A stretch of 33,428 nt of DNA from a virus: positions 1 to 33,428 of IMG/VR virus record IMGVR_UViG_3300027848_000061, one strand, 5' to 3'. This document shows positions 26,023 to 33,428 of this stretch, piece after piece (position 1 is the first letter of the stretch; every line of letters begins with the position of its first letter). Under the pieces are notes generated by a model, which was not told the DNA's origin, made no database searches, and saw only the letters and a list, made by a program, of their open reading frames with translations. A program made the translations under genes and the position numbers.

Positions 26023-26461
26023 GACGCTTGAGCTTCTCAAGGTGTTTGTCAGGCAAGCTGCTTGGCTCAACACGATACCGGCAAAGGCCAAGCGGCCTAG
26101 GCGCGAAACCAAGTCTGACGCCATGCCCCAAATTGGGGCTGGAGCTCACTTGCTCGAAATACTTTTCGAGGTCGGACCCGCAAAGCCGGTCGGCATGGGC
26201 GGGCAAGTCGGCATTGATGAAACAGACCTCGCCGCATGGCAAACCAACCAGTGCATTGCCCTAACGCCTTGGGAAGCTAAGGCCATCCGTGCGCTGTCGC
26301 GAGAATACGCCTATATGCTGGGGCAGGCCAGCGAGGCCAGTTGCCCGCCACCTTGGGTCGATCCTTCAGTGATGACAGAGGAGCGGCGCAATAAAATTGC
26401 GGACGCCATGTCGGCGTGGGCGAACAACCACAATGGTAGCAAGACAAAAGCCAGAGTTTAA
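26012..26461 (+). CDS. Tail assembly chaperone extension (T-like part of GT), made by frameshift
   Basis: This frame continues G after the slippery site: FAETLELLKVFVRQAAWLNT, then a basic linker (AKAKRPRRETKSDA) and a C-terminal helical domain (LTPWEAKAIRALSREYAYML, VMTEERRNKIADAMSAWANN). The GT fusion would have about 280 residues. There is no ribosome site for separate expression. The T part binds the tape measure in lambda. It ends 33 nt before the tape-measure start. The ORF is open further upstream in the same frame, but those codons overlap G and are not conserved-looking. Confidence 0.8.
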   Translation, partial: FFAETLELLKVFVRQAAWLNTIPAKAKRPRRETKSDAMPQIGAGAHLLEILFEVGPAKPVGMGGQVGIDETDLAAWQTNQCIALTPWEAKAIRALSREYAYMLGQASEASCPPPWVDPSVMTEERRNKIADAMSAWANNHNGSKTKARV

Positions 26462-26494
26462 GCTATAAACAGCAATCAATTGGCGGGGTATGGC

Positions 26495-29400
26495 GTGGCA
26501 GACTTAGCAAAACTAAGAATTAGCGTTGACAGCCGCGAAGTGAGTAACGCTATCGGCGTGCTTGACAGGCTGACGAGTGCTTCCAGCCGGTCCGAGCAAT
26601 CAGCAACAAGATTGTCTGGCGCGATGAAGTTGCTTCGCAATTCGTCAATCGGTGCCGCTTTTCTGATGGCTGCTAAAAGCGCGATGGACTTCGAGAAATC
26701 AATGGCCGAAGTCTCCACGCTCATCGACACGACTGTTGTTTCTATGGACCAGCTTACGGCATCAGTCAGGAATCAAGCCAAGCGATTCGGCGGCGATGTC
26801 CAGACGCAGGCTGCTGCGCTGTATCAAATCATATCGGCGGGCGCATCTGATGCAGCCACGGCTAACAACATTCTAACAGCATCCAACAAGCTCGCCGTTG
26901 GGGGCGTCACAGATGTTGCCACTGCTGCTGACGGTCTAACCAGCGTCCTAAACGCCTTCGGGGACAAGGTGGAGGGCGCAACAGCGGTTTCAGATGCCAT
27001 GTTCGTGGCGATGAGGGCCGGTAAAACAACCATCGCGGAACTATCTGCATCGCTGGGTTCGGTCGCCCCACTCGCGGCACAGATGGGCATCAGTTTTGAC
27101 GAGTTGGTTGCAAGCACCGCCGCACTGACTAAGGGCGGCATTTCGACCAGTGTCGCTATGACAGGGCTTCGCGCAATCCTTGCGACTGTCGCAAAGCCCT
27201 CGCAGGAGGCTGCGGAGTTAGCGGACAAATTAGGAATCGAGTTCAACTCCGCAGGGCTTGGGGCCAAGGGGTTGGCTGGTTTCATGGAGGACTTGCAGCA
27301 AAAGACGGGTGGCTCGCAAGAGGCAATGGCTATCTTGTTTGGTGGCGTTGAAGCTCTGGTCCCCGCGCTGGCACTAACTGGGCAGGCTGGCAAAGACCTA
27401 AACGCCATCCTGGAGCAAATGGGCGTGAAGGCTGGGCAAACAGACGAAGCCGTCAATAAGATGGAAAAAACATTTGCCCTCCGGTTTGCAAAGGCACTCG
27501 CAAACGCAAAAGACGTAATGCTTACGTTTGGGCAAGTGATTCAGCAGGTATTGCTGCCACTACTTAAGGTGTTCAATTCTTCGATAGACGAGATGGTCTT
27601 TGCTGCCACCGCCGCTGCCATTGCATTTGCCTTGCTTAAGGCAAGCATGGCCGTGAGCTTCATCGCAACCTACTTGCGCTCTATCGTGGCGCTGCAAATG
27701 GCGCTGGGCGCTACTGGGACAGCATCGGCGCTGTTCGGCGCGGGCCTCAAGCTAGTGCAAGGCTCGTTTGCGTCACTGACAGCGACCATGATGGCAAACC
27801 CCTTCATTGCCATCGCGGCGGCGCTCATCGCTGTGACGACTCTTCTGTATTCCAACCGTGACGCGCTGGTGGAGGTCGAAGGGGAAACCGTGCGCTTTGG
27901 CGACATATTCTTGGGGGTGTTTGAATTAATAAGGCGCGCAGTGGCATTTGTCACCAAGGTATTCCGCGAAGGCTGGGCGTCTGCCATTGGCTCTATTGCG
28001 CCTGAGTTGGCATGGCTGGGAGGTATATTCGACAGGGTATTCAATGCCATTGGTAACTTCATCAAAAACTTCATTAATGAGAAGATCGGCTTGTTCGTCG
28101 GCTTTTATGATGCTGTGTCCGCTATATTCACCGGAGGCGATATAACTGACGCCTTTAGTGGTGCCTTTAAGAAGGACTACATCGGCGGCTTTACCAAGCA
28201 ATTAGGCAACGGGGTTGTGGCACTGGCAAACCTGGGCGCGGAAGCCAGAAAAACAAACGGCGCTGCGGTGGGACTTGGCGAGCAAGGTTTAGCTACAGCC
28301 ACGGAGTCGGCAGATAAGGCATCCAAGAAAACCAAAGAAGCCACCGATGCGCTGATGGATTATTACAAGGCGCTCATTGAGACTGGGAAATATCTTGGGA
28401 TCACGAACGAATACGAAATCCAAGCGGCCAAGGCACGCGAAGCTGGCCGCACTGGGCTTGCTGCACTGATACTCGCGCAGGGCAAGTCGAACGAAGCCAG
28501 GCAGCTTGAAATCGACAACGAAAAGAAGCGGCAGGACTTTGCAAAGGGCACGCTTGCCGATCTGCAATTTGAAAACTCGCTGATTGGGATGAACAACCAG
28601 CAGCGTGAGCAGGCCATAGCTATGCGCGCTCTTGAGACTGCAAAGGTTGTCGAGGGCACAGCCGTTTATAATGCTTACCTTGCAGCGGTGTCTGCTGGGT
28701 CGGAAGGCAGGGCATCTGAGGAGCAGGCCAAGCGCATCCAAGCCCTACAGCAAGAAATCGAATTAATGGGCATGGCCGCTGATGCTGCCATCAAGCAGGC
28801 CGCTGCAAACCAAGCCCTAGCCTTGGGCTATGCGGCTGGCACGGCGGCATTCGACAAGTTTATGGATGGGGCCGCGCAAGAGGCAGGGCTGCAAAAGACC
28901 GTCGATGGCCTACAGAAGATTAAGGACGCCATGCAAGAGGTCAAGGATATGACCTTCGACATCGACCTTGAGGGCGTGTTTGGCAATGTCGGCAAGGCTG
29001 TAGGCGGCTTAGTCAATGTTTATGAGGACTTCGCAAAGCGCCAAAAGGTGCTAGCCGTCGCCATGAGCAAAGACAACAAGGACGAGGCCGGTCGCAGGAT
29101 CGCGCAGCAGAAGTCATTTAGAAACGATATAAACCTTTACGGCAATCTGGCAGCGTCAGCCAAGGGCTTCTTTAAAGAAAAGTCCCTTGGTTACAAAGTC
29201 ATGCAAGCGGCAGAAACCGCATTCCGTGCGTTTGAGTTTGCCATGTCAATTAAATCGCAAGCAATGAAAATCGCTGAAGCACAAAATACGGTTGTGGCTA
29301 AGGGAACAGAGGCGGCGGCTAACACTACTGCTGGCGCGTCCAAGATATTCAGCCAACTGGGTGTCTACGCATTCCCGATTGTGGCCGCGATGATTGCAGT

Positions 29401-31630
29401 AATGGCAAGCTTGGGCGGCAAGGGTGGCAGTGTAGCAACCCCAAGCATTCCAAGCGCCGAGGATATGCAGCAGCAGCAGGGCGCAGGGAGCGTGCTTGGG
29501 GATGCAACAGCCAAGTCTGACAGCATCAATCGTGCGCTCGAAATCATGGCTGCAAACAGCAACAGCGACCTTGAATATAGCAACCAGATGCTTGCCTCCT
29601 TGCGCTCGATCCAGAGCAGCATGGCGAACCTGTCGAACAATGTTGCCAAGCAAATCTCCGTAAGCGGCGGGATGTTCGACACATCCAAGCAGAGGCTTGG
29701 TCAAACCGGCTCCGGCGGCGTGCTGGGTTTGTTTGCCTCCAGCACCACACGCGAACTGCAAGACCTTGGCGTAGATATAACGGCTTCGACAATCGCTGAG
29801 ATAATCGCTGGCGGCATTTCTGGGCGGACTTATCAAGTCGTGCAGCAAGTCAAAAAGAAGTCGGGCTTCTTTGGCATTGGTGGCTCGACCAAAACAACAT
29901 TGCAGACGACCACGGGCGACATTGACGCCAGCGTGCGCGACTCCATCACAGGTGTGATCGCAAGCCTGCGTCAAGGGCTCATTGATGGCGCGGCTGTGAT
30001 CGGCCTAGATGGCGCGGCGGCGATCTTGGATAGCTTGCAGGTTAACATCGGCAAGATCAGCTTGTCGGGCCTCACCGGCAAAGAGATTGAGGACCAGCTT
30101 AATGCTGTATTTTCCAAGGTCGGCGATCAGATGGCCGGAGCATTGCTGCCATCGCTTACTAATTTGCAAAATATAGGTGAGGGGCTGTTTGAAACCTTTG
30201 CACGGGTAGCGCGTGAATATCAGGTTGTTGACGTTGCGCTGCGCTCTATCGGCAAGGAGTTCGGCGCTGTTGGCCTTGCGAGCATTGAGGCGCGCAGTGC
30301 ATTGGTCGGGCTGTTCGAGAGCCTTGGCGAGTTTGTCGAGATGACAAGCTATTTCCGCGACAACTTCCTAAGCGAAGCCGAAAAGATTGCCCCTATCGCA
30401 ACGGCGGTGGCGGAAGAACTGGCACGGCTCGGCCTGACCTCGATCACTACGATTGATCAATTTAAAATGGTCGTGCTGGGCCTTGACCTGACAACAGCGG
30501 CAGGGCGCGAAACCTACGCTGCGATGCTCCGGCTTGCCCCTGCCTTTAAAAAGGTGGCTGACGCACAGGCAGAGATCGCAGCGGCGCTGGCTAAGGCACA
30601 GGAAGACCTTGCAGCTAAGGCAGCGGCTGACGCGAAGCTGGCGCTTGAAGCGGCGGAAAAGGCGGCTAAGGCGCTGCGGGACTTGGCCGACAAGCGCGCA
30701 TCAATGGAGATCGTGTTATTGGATGCTCTGGGCCGATCAGCCGAAGCCTTGGCTGCGCGCAGGGCAATCGAGCTTGCCGCGATTGACGACACGCTGCGCG
30801 GCTTGCAGTTGCAAATATACGCGGCGCAAGATGCAGCGGCAGCGAGCAGGCTGGCATCAGAAGCACAGGCAAAGGCGGCGCAAGAGGCAGCGGCAGCGGC
30901 AGAAAAGGCGCTCGCCTTGGGTCGGGAGCGCCAGCAGTTGGAGATACAGCTACTTGAAGTGCAGGGCTTTGCGGTTGAGGCTTTGACCGCCAGGCGCGTG
31001 CTTGAACTGGCGGGCATGGACGCGAGCCTGCGCGGGCTAAAGCAGCAAATCTTCGCGGCGCAGGACAAGGCCGAGGCTGACGCATTGGCAGCGACGGCGG
31101 CGAACGAGGCGGCGCAGTCATTGCAGCAGTATGCGGATGCGCTGTCCAATGTCAGCAAGACAATTGTGGATGAGATTAACCGCCTGCGCGGCGTCACCAC
31201 ATCCACATCGGCGGTATTGCTCAAGGCACAGTTTGCGACAGTGACGGCGCAGGCGCGCAACGGCAACCTTGAGGCGCTGGGCAAACTGCCAGAGCTTAGT
31301 AAATCAATCGAGGCGGCGACGATTGCCAGCGCAAGCTCGGCGCTCGAAGTGGCGCGCATCCGTGCATGGCTGGACGCCAGCCTTAGCGAAACGCTTAACA
31401 CTCAGGGCATGGCACCTACCGCCACGGCGGATGGGTTGACGTTTGACGGCAACAGCACAGCCTCCGCCAATACGCAGCAGACATCCGGCGACCTTAGCAA
31501 CATGAGCAGCGCGCTGAATAATGCGCTATATCAAGTCGCCAAGAACACCGGCAAGTCCTATGAACTGCTCGACCGCTGGGACGGGAACGGATTGCCCGAC
31601 ATAAGGGAGGACGCCAGTGATTATTATTAA
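26495..31630 (+). CDS. Tape-measure protein, 1711 aa
   Basis: By far the longest gene, in the usual place after the chaperones. Residues about 20-330 are a TP901/phage minor tail domain (QAAALYQIISAGASDAATAN, MTGLRAILATVAKP). Two to three hydrophobic helices follow near residues 370-450, then long helices, a Gly/Ser region and a coiled coil with a 78-aa repeat in tandem near 30700-31110 (MEIVLLDALGRSAEALAARR and LEIQLLEVQGFAVEALTARR). It sets tail length, roughly 250 nm at 0.15 nm per residue. The GTG at 26495 with GGGG just upstream is preferred; a TTG at 26480 is possible. It overlaps the next gene by 14 nt. Confidence 0.93.
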   Translation: MADLAKLRISVDSREVSNAIGVLDRLTSASSRSEQSATRLSGAMKLLRNSSIGAAFLMAAKSAMDFEKSMAEVSTLIDTTVVSMDQLTASVRNQAKRFGGDVQTQAAALYQIISAGASDAATANNILTASNKLAVGGVTDVATAADGLTSVLNAFGDKVEGATAVSDAMFVAMRAGKTTIAELSASLGSVAPLAAQMGISFDELVASTAALTKGGISTSVAMTGLRAILATVAKPSQEAAELADKLGIEFNSAGLGAKGLAGFMEDLQQKTGGSQEAMAILFGGVEALVPALALTGQAGKDLNAILEQMGVKAGQTDEAVNKMEKTFALRFAKALANAKDVMLTFGQVIQQVLLPLLKVFNSSIDEMVFAATAAAIAFALLKASMAVSFIATYLRSIVALQMALGATGTASALFGAGLKLVQGSFASLTATMMANPFIAIAAALIAVTTLLYSNRDALVEVEGETVRFGDIFLGVFELIRRAVAFVTKVFREGWASAIGSIAPELAWLGGIFDRVFNAIGNFIKNFINEKIGLFVGFYDAVSAIFTGGDITDAFSGAFKKDYIGGFTKQLGNGVVALANLGAEARKTNGAAVGLGEQGLATATESADKASKKTKEATDALMDYYKALIETGKYLGITNEYEIQAAKAREAGRTGLAALILAQGKSNEARQLEIDNEKKRQDFAKGTLADLQFENSLIGMNNQQREQAIAMRALETAKVVEGTAVYNAYLAAVSAGSEGRASEEQAKRIQALQQEIELMGMAADAAIKQAAANQALALGYAAGTAAFDKFMDGAAQEAGLQKTVDGLQKIKDAMQEVKDMTFDIDLEGVFGNVGKAVGGLVNVYEDFAKRQKVLAVAMSKDNKDEAGRRIAQQKSFRNDINLYGNLAASAKGFFKEKSLGYKVMQAAETAFRAFEFAMSIKSQAMKIAEAQNTVVAKGTEAAANTTAGASKIFSQLGVYAFPIVAAMIAVMASLGGKGGSVATPSIPSAEDMQQQQGAGSVLGDATAKSDSINRALEIMAANSNSDLEYSNQMLASLRSIQSSMANLSNNVAKQISVSGGMFDTSKQRLGQTGSGGVLGLFASSTTRELQDLGVDITASTIAEIIAGGISGRTYQVVQQVKKKSGFFGIGGSTKTTLQTTTGDIDASVRDSITGVIASLRQGLIDGAAVIGLDGAAAILDSLQVNIGKISLSGLTGKEIEDQLNAVFSKVGDQMAGALLPSLTNLQNIGEGLFETFARVAREYQVVDVALRSIGKEFGAVGLASIEARSALVGLFESLGEFVEMTSYFRDNFLSEAEKIAPIATAVAEELARLGLTSITTIDQFKMVVLGLDLTTAAGRETYAAMLRLAPAFKKVADAQAEIAAALAKAQEDLAAKAAADAKLALEAAEKAAKALRDLADKRASMEIVLLDALGRSAEALAARRAIELAAIDDTLRGLQLQIYAAQDAAAASRLASEAQAKAAQEAAAAAEKALALGRERQQLEIQLLEVQGFAVEALTARRVLELAGMDASLRGLKQQIFAAQDKAEADALAATAANEAAQSLQQYADALSNVSKTIVDEINRLRGVTTSTSAVLLKAQFATVTAQARNGNLEALGKLPELSKSIEAATIASASSALEVARIRAWLDASLSETLNTQGMAPTATADGLTFDGNSTASANTQQTSGDLSNMSSALNNALYQVAKNTGKSYELLDRWDGNGLPDIREDASDYY

Positions 31631-32516
31631 ACCAACGCCTATCACTGAGACAACGCTAACCACTAGCGACGTCCCTGAAACAGACCATGCCGCATGGACT
31701 GCTGGCACCTACACGCTCGGCACCCGCAGAATATACGATCACAAAATCTATGAGGTGGTCGCAGCCACGACAACGGATAGGCCGGACATCGGCGCGGCGG
31801 CTGTCCCTGCCTCTTGGCTATTTGTAAGCGCGACTAACCGATACAAGATGTTCGACATCTCGGTGGGATCAGGCACAACCAATCCGGCGACAATTGACAT
31901 TAAAGTCACGCCCGAAGTCGTCTGCAATGCGGTTGTGCTGTTTAATGTAGACGGGAGCACAGCGCAGCTAATAGTCAGGGACTCTGGCAACGCTATTGTT
32001 TACAACCAAACGGTCGACTTGACCGATTACAGCGGGATTACTGGTTATTTCAATTACTACTTCCTGCCATTGGCAGAAACTGGAGAGTTTGAAATAGCTT
32101 TTCTGGACATTCCAAACTTTTCTGGTGCCAGTTTCCAACTAATCATTTCCGCTGGTTCGGGGGTGGCTACTTGCGGCGAAATGATTATGGGCCAGAAGTC
32201 TGTTCTGGCTGTCACTAACTTTGGAACATCTGTCAGCATCAAGGATTATTCTGTTAAAACCATTGATGAATTCGGTAATGTTACAATTATTCAAAGGCCA
32301 TATAGCAAGCGCGCTGATTATGATTTAACAGTAGAGACTTCGCAAGTCGGTAGCTTCAGCAAGTTTCTTGCAGGCATCCGATCTATTCCTGCTGTTTACA
32401 TTGGCGACCCGCTAAGAAGTGAAACGATTGTCTTGGGCTATTACAGAGACTTCGGTATTGTGCTATCTAATCCGTCGATTTCGGAATGCACCATGTCGGT
32501 TGAAGGGCTTATCTGA
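31617..32516 (+). CDS. Distal tail/minor tail protein, 299 aa
   Basis: The start GTG has AAGGGAGG 6 nt upstream, a very strong site, inside the tape-measure end. The protein is beta-rich: a first part (YTLGTRRIYDHKIYEVVAAT, ASWLFVSATNRYKMFD), then a jelly-roll-like middle (FQLIISAGSGVATCGEMIMG) and a C-terminal part (IIQRPYSKRADYDLTVETSQ, SIPAVYIGDPLRSETIVLGY). This two-part design fits a distal tail or carbohydrate-binding minor tail protein. Exact homology not certain, but role at the tail tip is well supported by position. Confidence 0.75.
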   Translation: MIIIKPTPITETTLTTSDVPETDHAAWTAGTYTLGTRRIYDHKIYEVVAATTTDRPDIGAAAVPASWLFVSATNRYKMFDISVGSGTTNPATIDIKVTPEVVCNAVVLFNVDGSTAQLIVRDSGNAIVYNQTVDLTDYSGITGYFNYYFLPLAETGEFEIAFLDIPNFSGASFQLIISAGSGVATCGEMIMGQKSVLAVTNFGTSVSIKDYSVKTIDEFGNVTIIQRPYSKRADYDLTVETSQVGSFSKFLAGIRSIPAVYIGDPLRSETIVLGYYRDFGIVLSNPSISECTMSVEGLI

Positions 32517-33121
32517 TGGCATATTCTGCTATAACCGCTCTGCCAGCCGCGCCATCCCGCCTTGGCGACCCAAGCAACTTTGTATCTGAGAGCCTCGCCT
32601 TTCTAAGCGCGCAGGCGGGCTTTGTGAGCCAATGTAACGCGGCTTCGAGCTATTTTAACGCGGCGAAGTTCGACCCGTTCAATTGGGGCGACCTGTCTGC
32701 GATTACTGGTAGCTCGCCTGTATCCATCACAAACTTCATCGACCCTGCGCCAGTAGTCGCGTCTTTAAACGGCTTGCAGTTGGCGGGTGCGATTGATGGC
32801 CTCTTGGCAAGCATGGTGGATTTTGTTCCAGACGCCAACACTGTGGGCGCATGGGCTGACAGTCTAGCGGACCCAGCAGCGCCGAGCGTCACCGATCCTG
32901 CCAGGCCGACTTTTAGCAGCGTATCAGCCACACCATTGCGCAATGATGGGCAGCTATCCTTCGGGGCCAAGGCGTCGGCCTTCTACGGCAGCGCCAGCAC
33001 ATTCTCACGATCCTTGCAGGGCTTTGCGGATTACGTCGCCACGTTTTCCAGCGGGTTTGAGGATTGGAGCAGCATTGCCGTTACCTTTACCGACTCCGAC
33101 GACTGGGGATTTATCACATGA
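32516..33121 (+). CDS. Tail tip/fibre-associated protein, 201 aa
   Basis: Ala-, Ser- and Phe-rich protein: MAYSAITALPAAPSRLGDPS, NFVSESLAFLSAQAGFVSQC at the start, a short linker (PAAPSVTDPARPTFSSVSAT) and a helical end (FSRSLQGFADYVATFSSGFE). The first segment resembles a pattern common in small fibre-assembly or attachment proteins of siphoviruses. It shares one base with the preceding stop and overlaps the fibre gene that follows (ATGA). Family not recognised with certainty. Confidence 0.7.
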   Translation: MAYSAITALPAAPSRLGDPSNFVSESLAFLSAQAGFVSQCNAASSYFNAAKFDPFNWGDLSAITGSSPVSITNFIDPAPVVASLNGLQLAGAIDGLLASMVDFVPDANTVGAWADSLADPAAPSVTDPARPTFSSVSATPLRNDGQLSFGAKASAFYGSASTFSRSLQGFADYVATFSSGFEDWSSIAVTFTDSDDWGFIT

Positions 33122-33428
33122 GCAAGCAAGTCAAAATGCGTCGCGGCACAGCGGCCGAGCACGCAAGTTTTACGGGCGTGGTAGGCGAAGTCACCGTTGA
33201 CACGACAAACGAAGCCTTACGCGTCCACGATGGCGCTACGGTTGGCGGGCGGGCTATGGCGCGTGCAGATGGCACCAACGCCTCTGGCGCATGGCCGATC
33301 AGCGTAAACAACGTCAGCGGCGTTGTGGCGGTGGCTAACGGCGGGACGGGATCAACCACTGAGGTAAACGCGCGCACGGCACTCGGCCTTGGCTCATTGG
33401 CTACCGCGTCCTCGATCAATAACGCTAA
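33118..33428 (+). CDS. Tail fibre protein, 3' partial, 103 aa visible
   Basis: Starts MSKQVKMRRGTAAEHASFTG and continues VVGEVTVDTTNEALRVHDGA, the fibre N-terminal domain also found at 18363-18815 and 18856-19809. Then a typical shaft motif follows (VANGGTGSTTEVNARTALGL), the well-known GGTGxTT linker of phage fibres. The gene runs off the right end. Joining the ends of the window would stop this frame after about ten codons, so DNA is missing between them. Confidence 0.85.
   Translation, partial: MSKQVKMRRGTAAEHASFTGVVGEVTVDTTNEALRVHDGATVGGRAMARADGTNASGAWPISVNNVSGVVAVANGGTGSTTEVNARTALGLGSLATASSINNA

Noticed and set aside
26016-26461. Lambda-type -1 frameshift in the chaperone
   Set aside because: The -1 frame (TCG-CTG-AGA) is not the frame of the long downstream ORF.
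30514-31401. 295-codon Ala/Ser-rich ORF on the - strand
   Set aside because: Complement of the Ala-rich coiled coil in the tape-measure gene; low complexity explains its length.
1-33428. Circular completeness of the window
   Set aside because: Joining right end to left end stops the fibre frame after about ten codons and does not continue the left-end gene, so the ends are not adjacent.
1-33428. tRNA or rRNA genes
   Set aside because: No cloverleaf-like pattern or GTTCGA-type T-arm was found by eye in the intergenic gaps; a dedicated scan could still find a divergent one.

Overview
The window is most of the genome of a tailed double-stranded DNA phage with a long non-contractile (siphovirus-type) tail. 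The grounds are one continuous head-to-tail late operon with terminase, DUF4055-type portal, HK97-fold capsid, a frameshifted G/GT-type tail chaperone and a 1.7 kaa tape-measure protein, and no sheath gene. The DNA is moderately GC-rich by eye. A GcrA-like regulator points to an alphaproteobacterial host (a sphingomonad or rhodobacter relative would fit); this is inference. No integrase or CI-type repressor is visible. The two ends do not join in frame: the left end holds the 3' end of one late gene, the right end the 5' end of a tail-fibre gene, so part of the tail region lies outside the window.

Layout. 1-2167 (+): end of a late gene, then the lysis cassette: a membrane coiled-coil protein, a Cys/His/Asn endolysin, a small holin, an inner spanin with an overlapping outer-spanin lipoprotein, and a 42-aa ORF. 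2182-4863 (-): an accessory array of small genes, several alanine-rich, with two near-identical promoters, four copies of a hairpin/ribosome-site leader, and two copies of one C-terminal domain. 4864-4983: divergent control region with two operator-like palindromes. 4984-5806 (+): a Cro-like helix-turn-helix protein, a small protein and a VRR-NUC nuclease. 5803-8563 (-): recombination module with Sak4-like ATPase, SSB-like protein, YqaJ/lambda-type exonuclease, GcrA-like protein and a small ORF. 8564-8675: divergent control region with a 37-bp palindrome. 8676-11257 (+): P22-Cro-like protein and a primase-helicase. 11258-11603: a probable replication origin (repeats of TGTCCCCA, a 20-bp inverted repeat and an AT-only tract). 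11604-14542 (+): winged-helix-like protein, XRE protein, two DNA methyltransferases and a DUF3310 gene that has been invaded at both ends. 14542-33428 (+): packaging, head and tail genes, with a group of fibre-like genes (one collagen-like) between portal and head-morphogenesis genes.

How it works together. The divergent Cro-like regions at about 4.9 kb and 8.6 kb probably set the early switch. The left array supplies early accessory proteins. Sak4, SSB and exonuclease form a single-strand-annealing recombination system beside the primase-helicase and its origin. Methyltransferases probably mark phage DNA. The late operon has its own capsid promoter and a strong terminator after the capsid gene. 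Lysis proteins complete the cycle.

The most unusual parts are the duplicated promoter-hairpin-gene cassettes at 2.9-4.6 kb, the DUF3310 locus with two accessory segments each bounded by a 27-31-bp perfect direct repeat, the origin structure at 11.3 kb, and a tail chaperone whose second frame needs a +1 or -2 shift rather than the usual -1.
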